From Burkholderiales bacterium (GTDB lineage Bacteria > Pseudomonadota > Gammaproteobacteria > Burkholderiales > Burkholderiaceae_C), in the NCBI GenBank assembly GCA_016195825.1, contig JACPYV010000049.1, forward strand, positions 1 through 53,928: a stretch of DNA of 53,928 bases, in the 5' to 3' direction. Shown one piece after another: positions 1-6,793 of this stretch. A model generated the notes under the pieces. That model was not told the DNA's origin and made no database searches. It saw only the letters and a program-made list of their open reading frames with translations. A program made the position numbers and the translations under genes. Each line of letters starts with the position of its first letter. The first letter of the stretch is position 1.

Positions 1-126
1 GCTAACGACAAGCAACGCCAACTGATTGTTCCGTTCGGGAGCGCCGGGCTCATTGCCGCGTTTGAAGTCCGCGGCGACCTTGTCCGCATCGGTGCAGTTC
101 GCCATCAGCTCAAGCAGGACTACCAC
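1..126 (-). CDS. partial small protein at the window edge, unknown
   Basis: This is an open minus-strand frame running off the left edge, with 42 visible residues read from a GTG start at 126. The residues are mixed and coding-like, including NCTDADKVAADFKRGNEP. The opposite plus frame is Ser/Arg/Pro-rich, as expected for a shadow. The GTG overlaps the TAG stop of the frame upstream (GTGGTAG), which would fit translational coupling of two small genes. I recognise no family, and the product cannot be named from this fragment. Confidence 0.3.
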   Translation of the reverse strand, partial: MVVLLELMANCTDADKVAADFKRGNEPGAPERNNQLALLVVS

Positions 127-248
127 TGATCGATCGAAGCCATCTGCGATAGGCTGCTTCGTTCGCTTCGCAACCGAAGGATCTCGTCGGCCAGGAGCGG
201 GAGCTCGCCATCGGCCGCTTTGCGATAAGCCATCGCAGACGTGCCCAT
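120..248 (-). CDS. small hypothetical protein, 42 aa
   Basis: A short minus-strand frame is read from ATG at 248 (a TTG at 284 would give 55 residues). It encodes a charged peptide containing MAYRKAADGELPLLADEI and ends in SIDQW. The composition looks coding, with acidic and basic residues alternating in a helix-like pattern. Its stop overlaps the GTG start of the partial gene to its left. I know no family for it. It could be a real two-gene unit or the decayed end of an older gene, since the minus frames further upstream (265-516) are not convincing. Confidence 0.25.
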   Translation of the reverse strand: MGTSAMAYRKAADGELPLLADEILRLRSERSSLSQMASIDQW

Positions 249-509
249 CCATCGGCTCGCCTCATCACGAATGTTGGCGGACAAGCGCGGGACTCATCTC
301 GCGCTGCAAGGCACGCCAGACCCGCTCCAGACCTGCGCACCTCCACGGTTCCCATACCTGAACACACGCCAATGCCTCACGTGCCTCGGATTGGGCTCGA
401 AGTGCAAGGCCCAGGCAACGCCGCCACACGAGAGCGCCCAGTCGAACGGCTGGCGCTGGTCCTCGTGCTTCGGGAGCGCAATAGCGCGGGGCAGGTTCGT
501 CGGCGGCTC

Positions 510-624
510 GGTTCAACCGACGCTCGCGACGAGCATCGCGCTCGGCAGGCGTTGCTGGACGCTAGGGGCGCATGCTCAAATGTTAGGCAATTATCGTTAA
601 CGATCTACCGATAACACGTTATGC
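510..624 (+). other. possible left cassette junction(s) of the integron array
   Basis: The core-site motif GTTATGC lies at 618-624 and overlaps the start codon of the first cassette gene. A second core-like GTTAGGC lies at 579-585, and a possible partner GGTTCAAC at 510-517. GTTATGC is exactly complementary to the GCATAAC that begins the attC at 913, as expected if 619-972 is one cassette. Which left-hand partner completes this junction is unclear. I see no intI gene beside it, so calling it attI is not supported. Confidence 0.35.
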
Positions 625-908
625 GTCGGAATCGAGCCTTAGCAATCCTCGTCAGTGCGTATTTCACACTGGCGGTTGTGCTCGCTGTGTGGGCCGGCTA
701 CCTCAACATCACGCTGCCACAGCAAGAGCATTTAATGCCGAGCATGCTCTTGTTTTTCATGAGCCTCCCAAGTTCGGCAACCACAGGTCTGGTTTACATC
801 ATTTGGCCCGATCTCTTTGATGGCATGGCGCAACTCGGCTATTTGGCGCTCTGCGCTGCCTTTCAAGCGAGCGTCCTTTTTCTTCTTCTTCGCCGGCGGC
901 GAGCGTGA
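621..908 (+). CDS. cassette-encoded small membrane protein (SCO4225-like)
   Basis: This 95-residue protein has three hydrophobic segments, at roughly residues 8-28, 38-62 and 72-90, and ends in a run of arginines (LLLRRRRA). It is therefore probably an inner-membrane protein with a cytoplasmic basic tail. The spacing of segments and the WAGYL near residue 25 resemble the SCO4225 family of small membrane proteins. That assignment is from memory and tentative, and the function of that family is unknown to me. The ATG sits inside the recombination core site GTTATGC, which is common in gene cassettes. An attC-like site follows directly. Confidence 0.6.
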   Translation: MRRNRALAILVSAYFTLAVVLAVWAGYLNITLPQQEHLMPSMLLFFMSLPSSATTGLVYIIWPDLFDGMAQLGYLALCAAFQASVLFLLLRRRRA

Positions 909-912
909 CGAG

Positions 913-978
913 GCATAACAACGCACTTCACTGGACGCGCTCGCGATGCTCGCGCGCCGGTGAGCGCGGCCGTTAGGC
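913..978 (+). repeat. attC-like recombination site 1
   Basis: This 66-bp site is bounded by GCATAAC (913-919) and GTTAGGC (972-978), the R'' and R' core sites. Between them are imperfectly complementary arms (CACTGG near 931 against CCGGTG near 957) around a GC-rich loop. The left core is the exact complement of the first bases of the preceding cassette, the signature of a real cassette/attC pair. It closes the cassette carrying the membrane protein gene. Confidence 0.7.
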
Positions 979-1049
979 ATCCAAGTCGCAAGCCACAGAT
1001 GCGTCCGCTCTTCGAAAGCCACAACTGGTTCCCGTGACAGAGAATTCCG

Positions 1050-1364
1050 ATGGATCAGATGAAGACCCAACTACTGACCGAACTTCACAAGATTCCAGGC
1101 GTTGAGGATAGACCTTCACCCGTCGCGGGAGGCACATCTCTCTTCTACCTCGGCAAGGAATTTGCTCACTTCCACAATGCGGCCGAGCTTGACATACGAC
1201 TCACCAAAACCGCCATACACGAGCTTGGCCTAGCGCATCCGCCTGGGTCAATTCACCATCCGACTCGCTCTCTGAACTCGGCTTGGATCGAAGTGCGCTT
1301 CTCTACTGTTGAGGACGTCCAGCGCATCGTTCAGCTGGTAAAGCTTGCGGTAACAAAGTTATGA
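1050..1364 (+). CDS. cassette-encoded DUF5519 (luciferase-like) domain protein
   Basis: This 104-residue soluble protein has the layout of the DUF5519 or 'luciferase domain' family. An N-terminal PGVEDRPSPVAGGTSLFYLG strand segment is followed by GKEFAHFHNAAELDIRL, then a HPPGSIHHPT turn, a WIEVRF strand and a C-terminal helix (VEDVQRIVQLVKLA). Despite the family nickname there is no evidence here of light emission, and the role is unknown. It lies between two attC-like sites, so it is an integron gene cassette. The ATG at 1050 is the first in frame, and the gene ends about 65 bp before its attC. Confidence 0.65.
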   Translation: MDQMKTQLLTELHKIPGVEDRPSPVAGGTSLFYLGKEFAHFHNAAELDIRLTKTAIHELGLAHPPGSIHHPTRSLNSAWIEVRFSTVEDVQRIVQLVKLAVTKL

Positions 1365-1428
1365 ATCTAACCTCTCTTGTGGAGCGTCTATTGTTGTCAT
1401 CTTCGGGCCTTACACGTTCGCAGCCGAT

Positions 1429-1488
1429 GGCTAACCTTTCCTTCAAGCGGACCCGCCTACGGCGGTAAGCTTAAGTCGAACGTTTGTC
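1429..1488 (+). repeat. attC-like recombination site 2
   Basis: This 60-bp site has left core GGCTAAC (1429-1435) and right core GTTTGTC (1482-1488). Its arms contain TTCAAGCGGAC and CTTAAGTCGAACGTT, close to the conserved TCAAGCCGAC and GCTTAA parts of classical attC sites, and a short CCGCCTACGGCGG hairpin forms the tip. The left core matches the start of its cassette (TTAGGC) with one mismatch. The right core deviates from the GTTRRRY consensus. Confidence 0.6.
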
Positions 1489-1493
1489 GTCAC

Positions 1494-1817
1494 ATGGGAC
1501 TCGACGCGCAATTGATAGCCATCGGACCGTTCTCTGCCGCGGTGACATCCGCCTTGGAGTACGGGGAAGATTTCTATTCGGATGTTGAACCGGGAGCCAT
1601 TGTGGTGACCAACGTCTTCATTGCCGGGACTTCCGATTCAAGTCACAAGTTAGCTGCCGCCTTTGGTGTGGAAGCAATGGAGCTGGGGAAGCACAAGCTG
1701 GAAGCAAGTCGTGCCAACATCGACGCCCTGGTCGACATCTTTGGCGCGGCGAACGTCGCTCAGTTTCAGTGCTTGGTGCGTCATGGCTTCAGCTTCTTCT
1801 ACCTTCCAAACGCATAG
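1494..1817 (+). CDS. cassette-encoded hypothetical protein, 107 aa
   Basis: The reading frame is 107 residues from ATG at 1494, which lies just after the attC junction. It is a soluble, mixed alpha/beta-looking protein with no signal peptide. Notable segments are MGLDAQLIAIGPFS at the N-terminus, VVTNVFIAGTSDSSHKLAAA in the middle and HGFSFFYLPNA at the C-terminus. I recall similar hypothetical proteins scattered in Proteobacteria, but I cannot give a function. It is followed about 20 bp later by an attC-like site, which supports a third gene cassette. The longer frame starting at 1377 would read through the attC and is rejected. Confidence 0.6.
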   Translation: MGLDAQLIAIGPFSAAVTSALEYGEDFYSDVEPGAIVVTNVFIAGTSDSSHKLAAAFGVEAMELGKHKLEASRANIDALVDIFGAANVAQFQCLVRHGFSFFYLPNA

Positions 1818-1838
1818 TTCTGGTGGCGTGGCGGCGAT

Positions 1839-1907
1839 AGATAACCAGTCGCTCAAGCCGACTCGCATCGGCAAGCCGCCGCTCGCAGCTCAGCTTCAAC
1901 GTTGAAC
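1839..1907 (+). repeat. attC-like recombination site 3
   Basis: This 69-bp site has left core AGATAAC (1839-1845) and right core GTTGAAC (1901-1907), the latter a good GTTRRRY match. Inner arms include GCTCAAGCCGACTCGC on the left and GCTCAGCTTCAACGTT on the right, similar to known attC arms. It ends the recognisable array. The 122 bp from 1908 to the IS66 target site at 2030 contain no gene that I can see, and may be a cassette interrupted by the insertion. Confidence 0.55.
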
Positions 1908-2037
1908 GTCAGCCTTGGGGCGGCTCATCGGGCCTAGTGCTCCTTCCGCTCGGGGTCGTCAGCTGGCTCACCGCACGCCAGGCCGACCGCCGCTCAGCCC
2001 ACCGCCATCGAGTACCGGCTCTGGCCATGTGCGCACA

Positions 2038-2053
2038 GTAAGCGCGCGGTGAA
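2038..2053 (+). repeat. IS66 left inverted repeat
   Basis: GTAAGCGCGCGGTGAA matches the IS66-type terminus (GTAAGCG start). It pairs with the right end at 12 of 16 positions, all of the first seven being identical. Confidence 0.85.
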
Positions 2054-2086
2054 CACATCTTGAGGACGACACCGGCAGCGATAACG

Positions 2087-2120
2087 ATGCTGTCCAGTTA
2101 CGCAAATAGCTGGACAGCAT
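2087..2120 (+). promoter_or_regulatory. perfect 11-bp inverted repeat over the tnpA start
   Basis: ATGCTGTCCAG (2087-2097) and its exact complement CTGGACAGCAT (2110-2120) flank a 12-nt loop. The right arm runs into the tnpA ATG at 2119. In mRNA this hairpin would cover the space before the start codon and part of the codon. It could therefore damp transposase translation, or act in DNA as an operator. The role is inference; the symmetry is seen directly. Confidence 0.6.
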
Positions 2121-2463
2121 GCAAGCAGAGAAGAGTCGTAAGCGCAGGCGCTACACCCGCGAGCTCAAAGACCAGATCATTGCCGAGTGCGAGGCGCCGG
2201 GCGCGTCGGTAGCCAAGGTCGCCCTGCCTCACGGCATCAACGCCAACATCGTGCACGGCTGGCGCAAGTTGGCGGGGCGCGTGGCGCCAGCCGACGTGCG
2301 TCCTGAGTTCGTTCCGGTGACTGTGGCACCGGCTGCGCAGGCCAGAATCGAAGACCGCGCTGTCGAGCTTGAGCTGCGTCGCGGCACAGTTGTCGTCAAG
2401 ATGTTGTGGCCAATGGACGCCACGGCGGAGCTGAGCGCCTTCACGCGAGAGCTACTGCGGTGA
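2119..2463 (+). CDS. tnpA: IS66 accessory protein TnpA
   Basis: This is a 114-residue basic protein. An N-terminal helix-turn-helix of the TnpA/IS3-OrfA type (RRRYTRELKDQIIAECE, then HGINANIVHGWRKLAG) covers about residues 8-55. The C-terminal half is a variable linker with a short conserved stretch, VVVKMLWPMDA. In IS66 elements this protein is needed for efficient transposition and probably helps to bind ends, but it is not the catalytic subunit. The start ATG overlaps the inverted repeat described above. Its stop overlaps the GTG of tnpB, so the two are probably translationally coupled. Confidence 0.88.
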   Translation: MQAEKSRKRRRYTRELKDQIIAECEAPGASVAKVALPHGINANIVHGWRKLAGRVAPADVRPEFVPVTVAPAAQARIEDRAVELELRRGTVVVKMLWPMDATAELSAFTRELLR

Positions 2464-2792
2464 TCCGCGTTGACGCCGTGTGGCTGGCGGTCGAGCCGCT
2501 TGACATGCGAGCCGGCACCGAGGCCGCGTTGGCTCGCGTGGTCAACGTGTTCGGCTCCGCCAGGCCGCATCACGCCTACCTGTTCGCCAACCGCAGGGCC
2601 AACCGCATGAAGGTCCTCGTGCATGACGGCATCGGCGTGTGGCTCGCTGCTCGCAGGCTCAACAGCGGCCGGTTCTCCTGGCCCAGGGATGTCGGCGGCA
2701 CCCTGACGCTGACGACGGAGCAACTCAACGCACTCGTCGTCGGTCTGCCGTGGCAGCGTCTGGGTGACGCCGGCGTCATCACCCTGCTGTAG
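2460..2792 (+). CDS. tnpB: IS66 accessory protein TnpB
   Basis: The protein is 110 residues from GTG at 2460, overlapping the tnpA stop as GTGA. It shows the IS66 TnpB (Orf2) pattern: a VWLAVEPLDMRAGTEAAL region, then VFGSARPHHAYLFANRRANR, then MKVLVHDGIGVWLAARRLNS and FSWPRD. It is a small cytoplasmic factor required for IS66 transposition, and its biochemical activity is not known. Length is normal for the family (about 110-120). A 27-bp gap separates it from tnpC. Confidence 0.9.
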   Translation: MIRVDAVWLAVEPLDMRAGTEAALARVVNVFGSARPHHAYLFANRRANRMKVLVHDGIGVWLAARRLNSGRFSWPRDVGGTLTLTTEQLNALVVGLPWQRLGDAGVITLL

Positions 2793-2819
2793 CCAGCAAT
2801 TGCGACATCCACCGATGGC

Positions 2820-4394
2820 GTGGCGGCGTCGGCGTTGGCACGATCAATCCCCGTGATCGCTGACCACGCCATCGATAGTCTTGACGCCAACCAGCTGCGG
2901 GAAGTCGTGGGCGCACTGCGCGCCGAGTTGGCGCGCAAGGACAAGGCGCTGCTGTTCAAGCAGACCCTCGTCGACAAGCTCACGCACGAGAACGCGGTCC
3001 TCAAGCGACTGAAGTTCGCCGCGCAGAGCGAGGCCTACACATCCGAGCAGAAGAGCCTGCTCGACGAGACGTTCGACATGGACCTGGCGGCGGTGGCGCG
3101 CGAGATCGAGAACGCCCAGCCCAAGAAGCCTGACGGCGAGAAGCGCCAGCCCAAGCGGGCCCCGCTGCCAGCCCACCTGCCGCGCCACGACGTGCGTCAC
3201 GAGCCGGCCAACACGACGTGCAAGTGCGGCTGCACGATGAAGCGCATCGGCGAGGACGTCAGCGAGAAGCTGGACTACACCCCCGGTGTCTTCACGGTCG
3301 AGCGCCACGTCCGGGGCAAATGGGTCTGTGCCGAGTGCGAGACGCTGGTGCAGGCGCCCCTGGACCCGCACATCATCGACAAGGGCATCCCGACGACACG
3401 GCTGCTCGCGCAGGTGCTGGTGGCCAAGTACCTTGACCACCTCCCGCTGTACCGCCAGGAAGCCATCTTCGAGCGCGCCGGCATGGCCATCGCGCGCTCA
3501 ACCCTCGCGCAGTGGGTCGGCGAGTGCGGGGTGCAGCTGCAGCCGCTCGTGGACGCGCTGACGGCAGAGCTGTTGAAGGCCCCGGTGCTGCACGCCGACG
3601 AGACACCCGTCCCGATGCTCAAGCCTGGCAAAGGCAAGACGCACCGGGCCTACATGTGGAGCTGGTGCACGACACAGTTCCATGACATCAGAGCGGTGGT
3701 CTTCAACTTCGCGGAGACCCGCGGCGGCCAGAACGCACGGGACTTCCTGCAGCTCGGCACCGATGCCAGCTGGAAGGGCAGCCTGATCGTCGACGACTTC
3801 AGTGGGTACAAACAGTGCTTCGACATGGGCGTGACCGAGGTCGGCTGCATGGCCCACGCACGACGCAAGTTCCACGAACTCTGGGTCAACCACCAGAGCA
3901 AGGTTGGCGAGCAGGCGCTGAAGTTCTTCCAGGCGCTGTACGACTTCGAGCGCGACGCAGCCGAGCTGGGCATTGAGGACCGACGGGCCCTTCGACTCGA
4001 GAGGGCCAAGCCCGTCGCCGACGCGCTCAAGCAGTGGCTCGACGAGCACCGCCAGAAAGTGCCGGACGGCTCGGCGACCGCCAAGGCTCTCGACTACAGC
4101 CGACGACGCTGGGAAGCGCTAACGCGTTACCTGGGCGACGGACGGCTGCCCGTCGACAACAATTGGGTAGAAAACCAAATCCGCCCAATTGCCCTCGGCA
4201 GATCGAACTGGCTCTTCGCCGGCAGCCTGCGCGCCGGCAAGCGAGCCGCGGCCATCATGAGTCTGCTGCACTCGGCACGCATCAACGGACACGACCCGTA
4301 TGCGTACCTGCGCGACGTGCTGGAGCGGCTGCCGCTGCAGCCTGCCAGCCGGATCGGCGAGCTACTGCCGCATCGCTGGTCGTCACCAGCCTGA
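2820..4394 (+). CDS. tnpC: IS66 family transposase TnpC (DDE type)
   Basis: This is the catalytic transposase, 524 residues from GTG at 2820. Order of domains: an N-terminal leucine-rich coiled coil (about 20-75), a Lys/Pro-rich linker, a zinc-finger-like CKCGC...CAEC segment (about 135-180), the DDE core, and the IS66 C-terminal domain. Acidic catalytic residues can be placed in VLHADETPVPML, LIVDDFSGY and VDNNWVENQIRP. Length is typical (about 500-540), and the frame has no stop or shift. It acts on the terminal repeats at 2038 and 4767. Confidence 0.95.
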   Translation: MAASALARSIPVIADHAIDSLDANQLREVVGALRAELARKDKALLFKQTLVDKLTHENAVLKRLKFAAQSEAYTSEQKSLLDETFDMDLAAVAREIENAQPKKPDGEKRQPKRAPLPAHLPRHDVRHEPANTTCKCGCTMKRIGEDVSEKLDYTPGVFTVERHVRGKWVCAECETLVQAPLDPHIIDKGIPTTRLLAQVLVAKYLDHLPLYRQEAIFERAGMAIARSTLAQWVGECGVQLQPLVDALTAELLKAPVLHADETPVPMLKPGKGKTHRAYMWSWCTTQFHDIRAVVFNFAETRGGQNARDFLQLGTDASWKGSLIVDDFSGYKQCFDMGVTEVGCMAHARRKFHELWVNHQSKVGEQALKFFQALYDFERDAAELGIEDRRALRLERAKPVADALKQWLDEHRQKVPDGSATAKALDYSRRRWEALTRYLGDGRLPVDNNWVENQIRPIALGRSNWLFAGSLRAGKRAAAIMSLLHSARINGHDPYAYLRDVLERLPLQPASRIGELLPHRWSSPA

Positions 4395-4433
4395 CCCACG
4401 CCATCCGGGGCGGCATCGGTTAGGCTGGGATAC

Positions 4434-4694
4434 ATGGCCTCTTCCGCATCTGACTTGGCGCGCTCGCTCCTTGCGCATACGCTGACCTGCGCAGATGTGC
4501 AGGCGGAGCTGACCAGACAGGGTGACTCGATTGACGGACACGATGAGCTTGTGCACTTCTTGTGGCACTTCGTGGCCGACCAAGACATCCGAAAACGTGA
4601 TCCCGCATACGCCGACCGGCAGGAAAGCGAGCTCCGCCGCCATATAGCTGCGGTCAACGAGCGAGCCAAGCAGAACGACGCAAAGGCAACATAG
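4434..4694 (+). CDS. IS66 passenger gene, small hypothetical protein
   Basis: An 86-residue, strongly charged and helical protein is encoded inside the IS66 boundaries, between tnpC and the right end. It has no signal peptide or membrane segment. Visible features are an N-terminal helix (DLARSLLAHTLTCADVQAEL), a GHDELVHFLWHFVADQDIRK centre and a Lys/Asn-rich tail. I do not recognise a family. Because it lies within the repeats and target duplication, it moves with the element. It could be a regulator of transposition or unrelated cargo. The ATG at 4434 lacks a strong ribosome binding site. Confidence 0.55.
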   Translation: MASSASDLARSLLAHTLTCADVQAELTRQGDSIDGHDELVHFLWHFVADQDIRKRDPAYADRQESELRRHIAAVNERAKQNDAKAT

Positions 4695-4751
4695 GGCTAC
4701 GTGCCTCAAAGCGCATGGGCACTGTACTGATCGCAGGCGCAGTCCCCTGAC

Positions 4752-4767
4752 TTCGCCAGCCGCTTAC
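4752..4767 (-). repeat. IS66 right inverted repeat
   Basis: Read on the minus strand, the end is GTAAGCGGCTGGCGAA, matching 12 of 16 bases of the left end. It is directly followed by the second copy of the 8-bp target duplication at 4768-4775. Confidence 0.83.
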
Positions 4768-4864
4768 TGCGCACAGCACGCGGGCCCTGCACCGCGCCAT
4801 CGCGCCATCGCGGCATTGGTCGCTGGGTTCCCAGCCGAGGCGCTGACGTGCCAGCGATCGCCGC

Positions 4865-5200
4865 CTACGCCTGCCAGACCCCATAGCCCGCTTCACGAAG
4901 CGCGATGGCGAGTTCCACTTCCATGTCGCGTGCGGCCTCGTAGGGCATGGGGTTGTAGAACTCGTAGAGCTCGGGCATCAGGCGCACGCCGTACTTCAGC
5001 ACGAAGCGGTTGGCCTGCACGCCGGCCATGTGCCTGTCGAAGCGCAGGTCAGGGTCCAGACCCGTCATGCCGACGTAGAGACAGGGCTTGACGATGTCGT
5101 GGCCCGGGTTGGCCTTGCGGAATGCGGGCTCGTTCCACACGCGCTCGGACAGCAGCACGACATAGACGTGGTGGTGATCGCGGGGTTGTCGGCGCGGCAT
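4865..5200 (-). CDS. GIY-YIG-like small protein
   Basis: A 111-residue protein starting at ATG 5200. The N-terminal HHVYVVLL strand and KPCLYVGMTG strand are placed like the two halves of a GIY-YIG motif. They are followed by a conserved-looking arginine in RFDRH and a glutamate in DMEVELAIAL, where the nuclease family keeps its catalytic Arg and Glu. The first half-motif (VYVVLL) is degenerate compared with GIY, so activity is uncertain. Family membership is likely but function unknown. It lies 67 bp downstream of the second cyanophycinase-like gene on the same strand and might be co-transcribed, with no obvious functional link. Confidence 0.6.
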   Translation of the reverse strand: MPRRQPRDHHHVYVVLLSERVWNEPAFRKANPGHDIVKPCLYVGMTGLDPDLRFDRHMAGVQANRFVLKYGVRLMPELYEFYNPMPYEAARDMEVELAIALREAGYGVWQA

Positions 5201-5267
5201 GGCGGCCAGATTTTGTGCTGTCCCGGCCGCACCCCCAGCCGCGCCATGCGTGCCGGCGCTCGGCTCG

Positions 5268-6635
5268 TCAGTAGATGTCGACTTTGGCCTTGTCGACTGT
5301 GTACCTGCCGCCGCCGTAGTAGCCCCTGGTCGTCGCGTCGCGTGTGAAGCGCAGCTTGATGGCCGGGGAGCCGCTGGGGTAGGTGGGGCCGCTGCTGTAG
5401 ACCGGCACGGGTGCGGTGCCGATGTTGGTGGTGGGCGTCTGGTCGACCAGCCGGGTCAACGACTTGGACGTCTCCAGCGCCGCGAAGATGTCGGCCGAGT
5501 CGTAGTAGCTGCTGTAGTAGGCCGAGCCGATGGCCGCCTTGCTGCTGGTCACGGTCTTGCTCGCGTAGCTGTAGCGGTCGCCCGGCGTCAGCAGGCTCAC
5601 GCGCAGCCCGTTGACCTTGTAGTAGGTGCCAGTCTGCACGCTGGCCGCGGCGGTATCGACGATGAGCAGCTTGTTGGCGCCGTAGACGGTGGCCGTCAGC
5701 GCCGCCGTGTCGACAACGACGCCCGTGTTCTCGTCGACACCGAAGCCCTGCTGCACGCCCAGGTCGCGCAGTGCCGCGGCCAGCCGGCCCAGGCGCCCGG
5801 AGCGGCTGTCGAAGTGCGTGTCGCTGAGGATGCCGGCGGGCAGGAAGCCCAGGCCCTTCATCGTCGCGCCGTTCTCCAGGTAGCGCAGCGCCGCAGTGCC
5901 GTCGCGTGTGTCGCCCAGCGTCTGCCAGCCCGTGACCGGCGTGTCCGGCAAGTCTGCGCCGTAGTAGAGGTAGCCGTAGCTGACGCCGGCCGCGTGCATC
6001 TTGACGTTCAGCGCGTGGTTGCCGGCCGAGTCGCCGGCGATGACGATGCTGCCGCCGCCGTTGTTCCAGCGGCTGCGCAGCGCGGCAGCCAGGCCCGAGT
6101 CGGTGCCGCTGTCGGTCAGCAGCGTGCGGATGATCTTGGCCTGGTCGCCGCCGACAAACCACACCGCGTCGGCCTGGTTGAGGATGGCGATATTGGCCTG
6201 GCCCTCGGGCGTGCCGGCGCTGCTGTGCACCGCGTAGTTGTCGACGTGGGCGGTGATGAACTTCGGAGCGAACCCGTGCGTCTGGAAGAGGTTGTAGTAG
6301 CCGCGCTTGAGTGGCGTGGAGCCGCTGGCGAGGATGTCGTTCTGGAACGCGTCCAGCCCGGTCGCGTAGCTGTCCTTGGCCGCGGTGATGACGGCGATGC
6401 GCGGGCAGGCGGTGGTGGCCCAGTTGGTGCCGCAGTTGTTCGTGCTGTTGATGTTGGGCGTGAAGCCGGCGTCACGCCCGGTGGCCTTGCGCAGGCCGTT
6501 GACAAACAGGTCGGTGTTGGCGTCTTCGTAGGCGCCGCCGGACAGGAAGAGCTTGCCGGCGGCGGCCGGCAGCGCCAGGCCCGCAAGCGCCACGCACAAG
6601 GCCATGGCGGGCAGTTTTGCAACGACGGATCTCAT
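5268..6635 (-). CDS. secreted cyanophycinase-like serine peptidase (second copy)
   Basis: This 455-residue protein starts at ATG 6635 behind a GGAG site. It has a signal peptide (residues 1-26, ending LALPAAAGK), so it acts outside the cytoplasm. The S51 cyanophycinase fold is indicated by LFLSGGAYED, by WFVGGDQAKI, by the nucleophile elbow IAGDSAGNHA (Ser in GDSAG; the classical motif is GTSAGA) and by GFGVDENTGVVV. Cyanophycinases cut cyanophycin to beta-Asp-Arg dipeptides. The divergent elbow and the long C-terminal region (about 330-455) suggest a branch with altered substrate range. It is the last of the minus-strand cyanophycin-type genes, with its own upstream ArgR-like site. A relative acting on another isopeptide is possible. 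Confidence 0.75.
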   Translation of the reverse strand: MRSVVAKLPAMALCVALAGLALPAAAGKLFLSGGAYEDANTDLFVNGLRKATGRDAGFTPNINSTNNCGTNWATTACPRIAVITAAKDSYATGLDAFQNDILASGSTPLKRGYYNLFQTHGFAPKFITAHVDNYAVHSSAGTPEGQANIAILNQADAVWFVGGDQAKIIRTLLTDSGTDSGLAAALRSRWNNGGGSIVIAGDSAGNHALNVKMHAAGVSYGYLYYGADLPDTPVTGWQTLGDTRDGTAALRYLENGATMKGLGFLPAGILSDTHFDSRSGRLGRLAAALRDLGVQQGFGVDENTGVVVDTAALTATVYGANKLLIVDTAAASVQTGTYYKVNGLRVSLLTPGDRYSYASKTVTSSKAAIGSAYYSSYYDSADIFAALETSKSLTRLVDQTPTTNIGTAPVPVYSSGPTYPSGSPAIKLRFTRDATTRGYYGGGRYTVDKAKVDIY

Positions 6636-6727
6636 GTGTTCTCCAGCTGACGGGCGGCGCCGGCACGGCGGCCTGAAACCCTGGAGCGCACGGTAGTGAC
6701 GGCCGTTCGTACGCGGAAGGCGGCGAC

Positions 6728-6764
6728 TTGCGGAGCTGCGACGCCTTCTTGCGTCGCCGTGCCG
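6728..6764 (-). promoter_or_regulatory. possible ArgR operator before the second cyanophycinase
   Basis: On the minus strand two half-sites of the form N6-N8-AA are spaced 21 bp apart. The first (6764-6749) is CGGCAC, 8 nt, AA, and the second (6743-6728) is CGTCGC, 8 nt, AA, with a 5-nt spacer between them. The known Pseudomonas ArgR half-site is TGTCGC-N8-AA-N5. The second half differs at one base of the hexamer and the first at three. The site lies about 90 bp upstream of the start at 6635. Confidence 0.45.
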
Positions 6765-6793
6765 GCTGCGGGAATGTCCCGAAAGGGTTGCGC

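Larger units (their letters stand above)
2038..4767 (+). mobile_element. complete IS66-family insertion sequence, 2730 bp
   Basis: The element starts with GTAAGCGCGCGGTGAA and ends with the imperfect complement ending CGCTTAC. It contains tnpA, tnpB and tnpC in the usual IS66 order, plus one extra small gene. The 8 bp TGCGCACA occur immediately outside both ends (2030-2037 and 4768-4775), as expected for the 8-bp target duplication made by IS66. Both ends and all three frames are intact, so the copy may still be active. It inserted just beyond the attC array, near the border between integron DNA and the cyanophycin-type locus. Confidence 0.93.

Noticed and set aside
560..624. An attI site for an integron integrase
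   Set aside because: Core-like GTTAGGC and GTTATGC are present, but no integrase gene lies beside them in either direction.
5199..6650. A 483-codon plus-strand open frame opposite the second cyanophycinase
   Set aside because: Low-complexity Val/Ala/Arg/Gly content without domains; the opposite strand has a signal peptide and S51 motifs.
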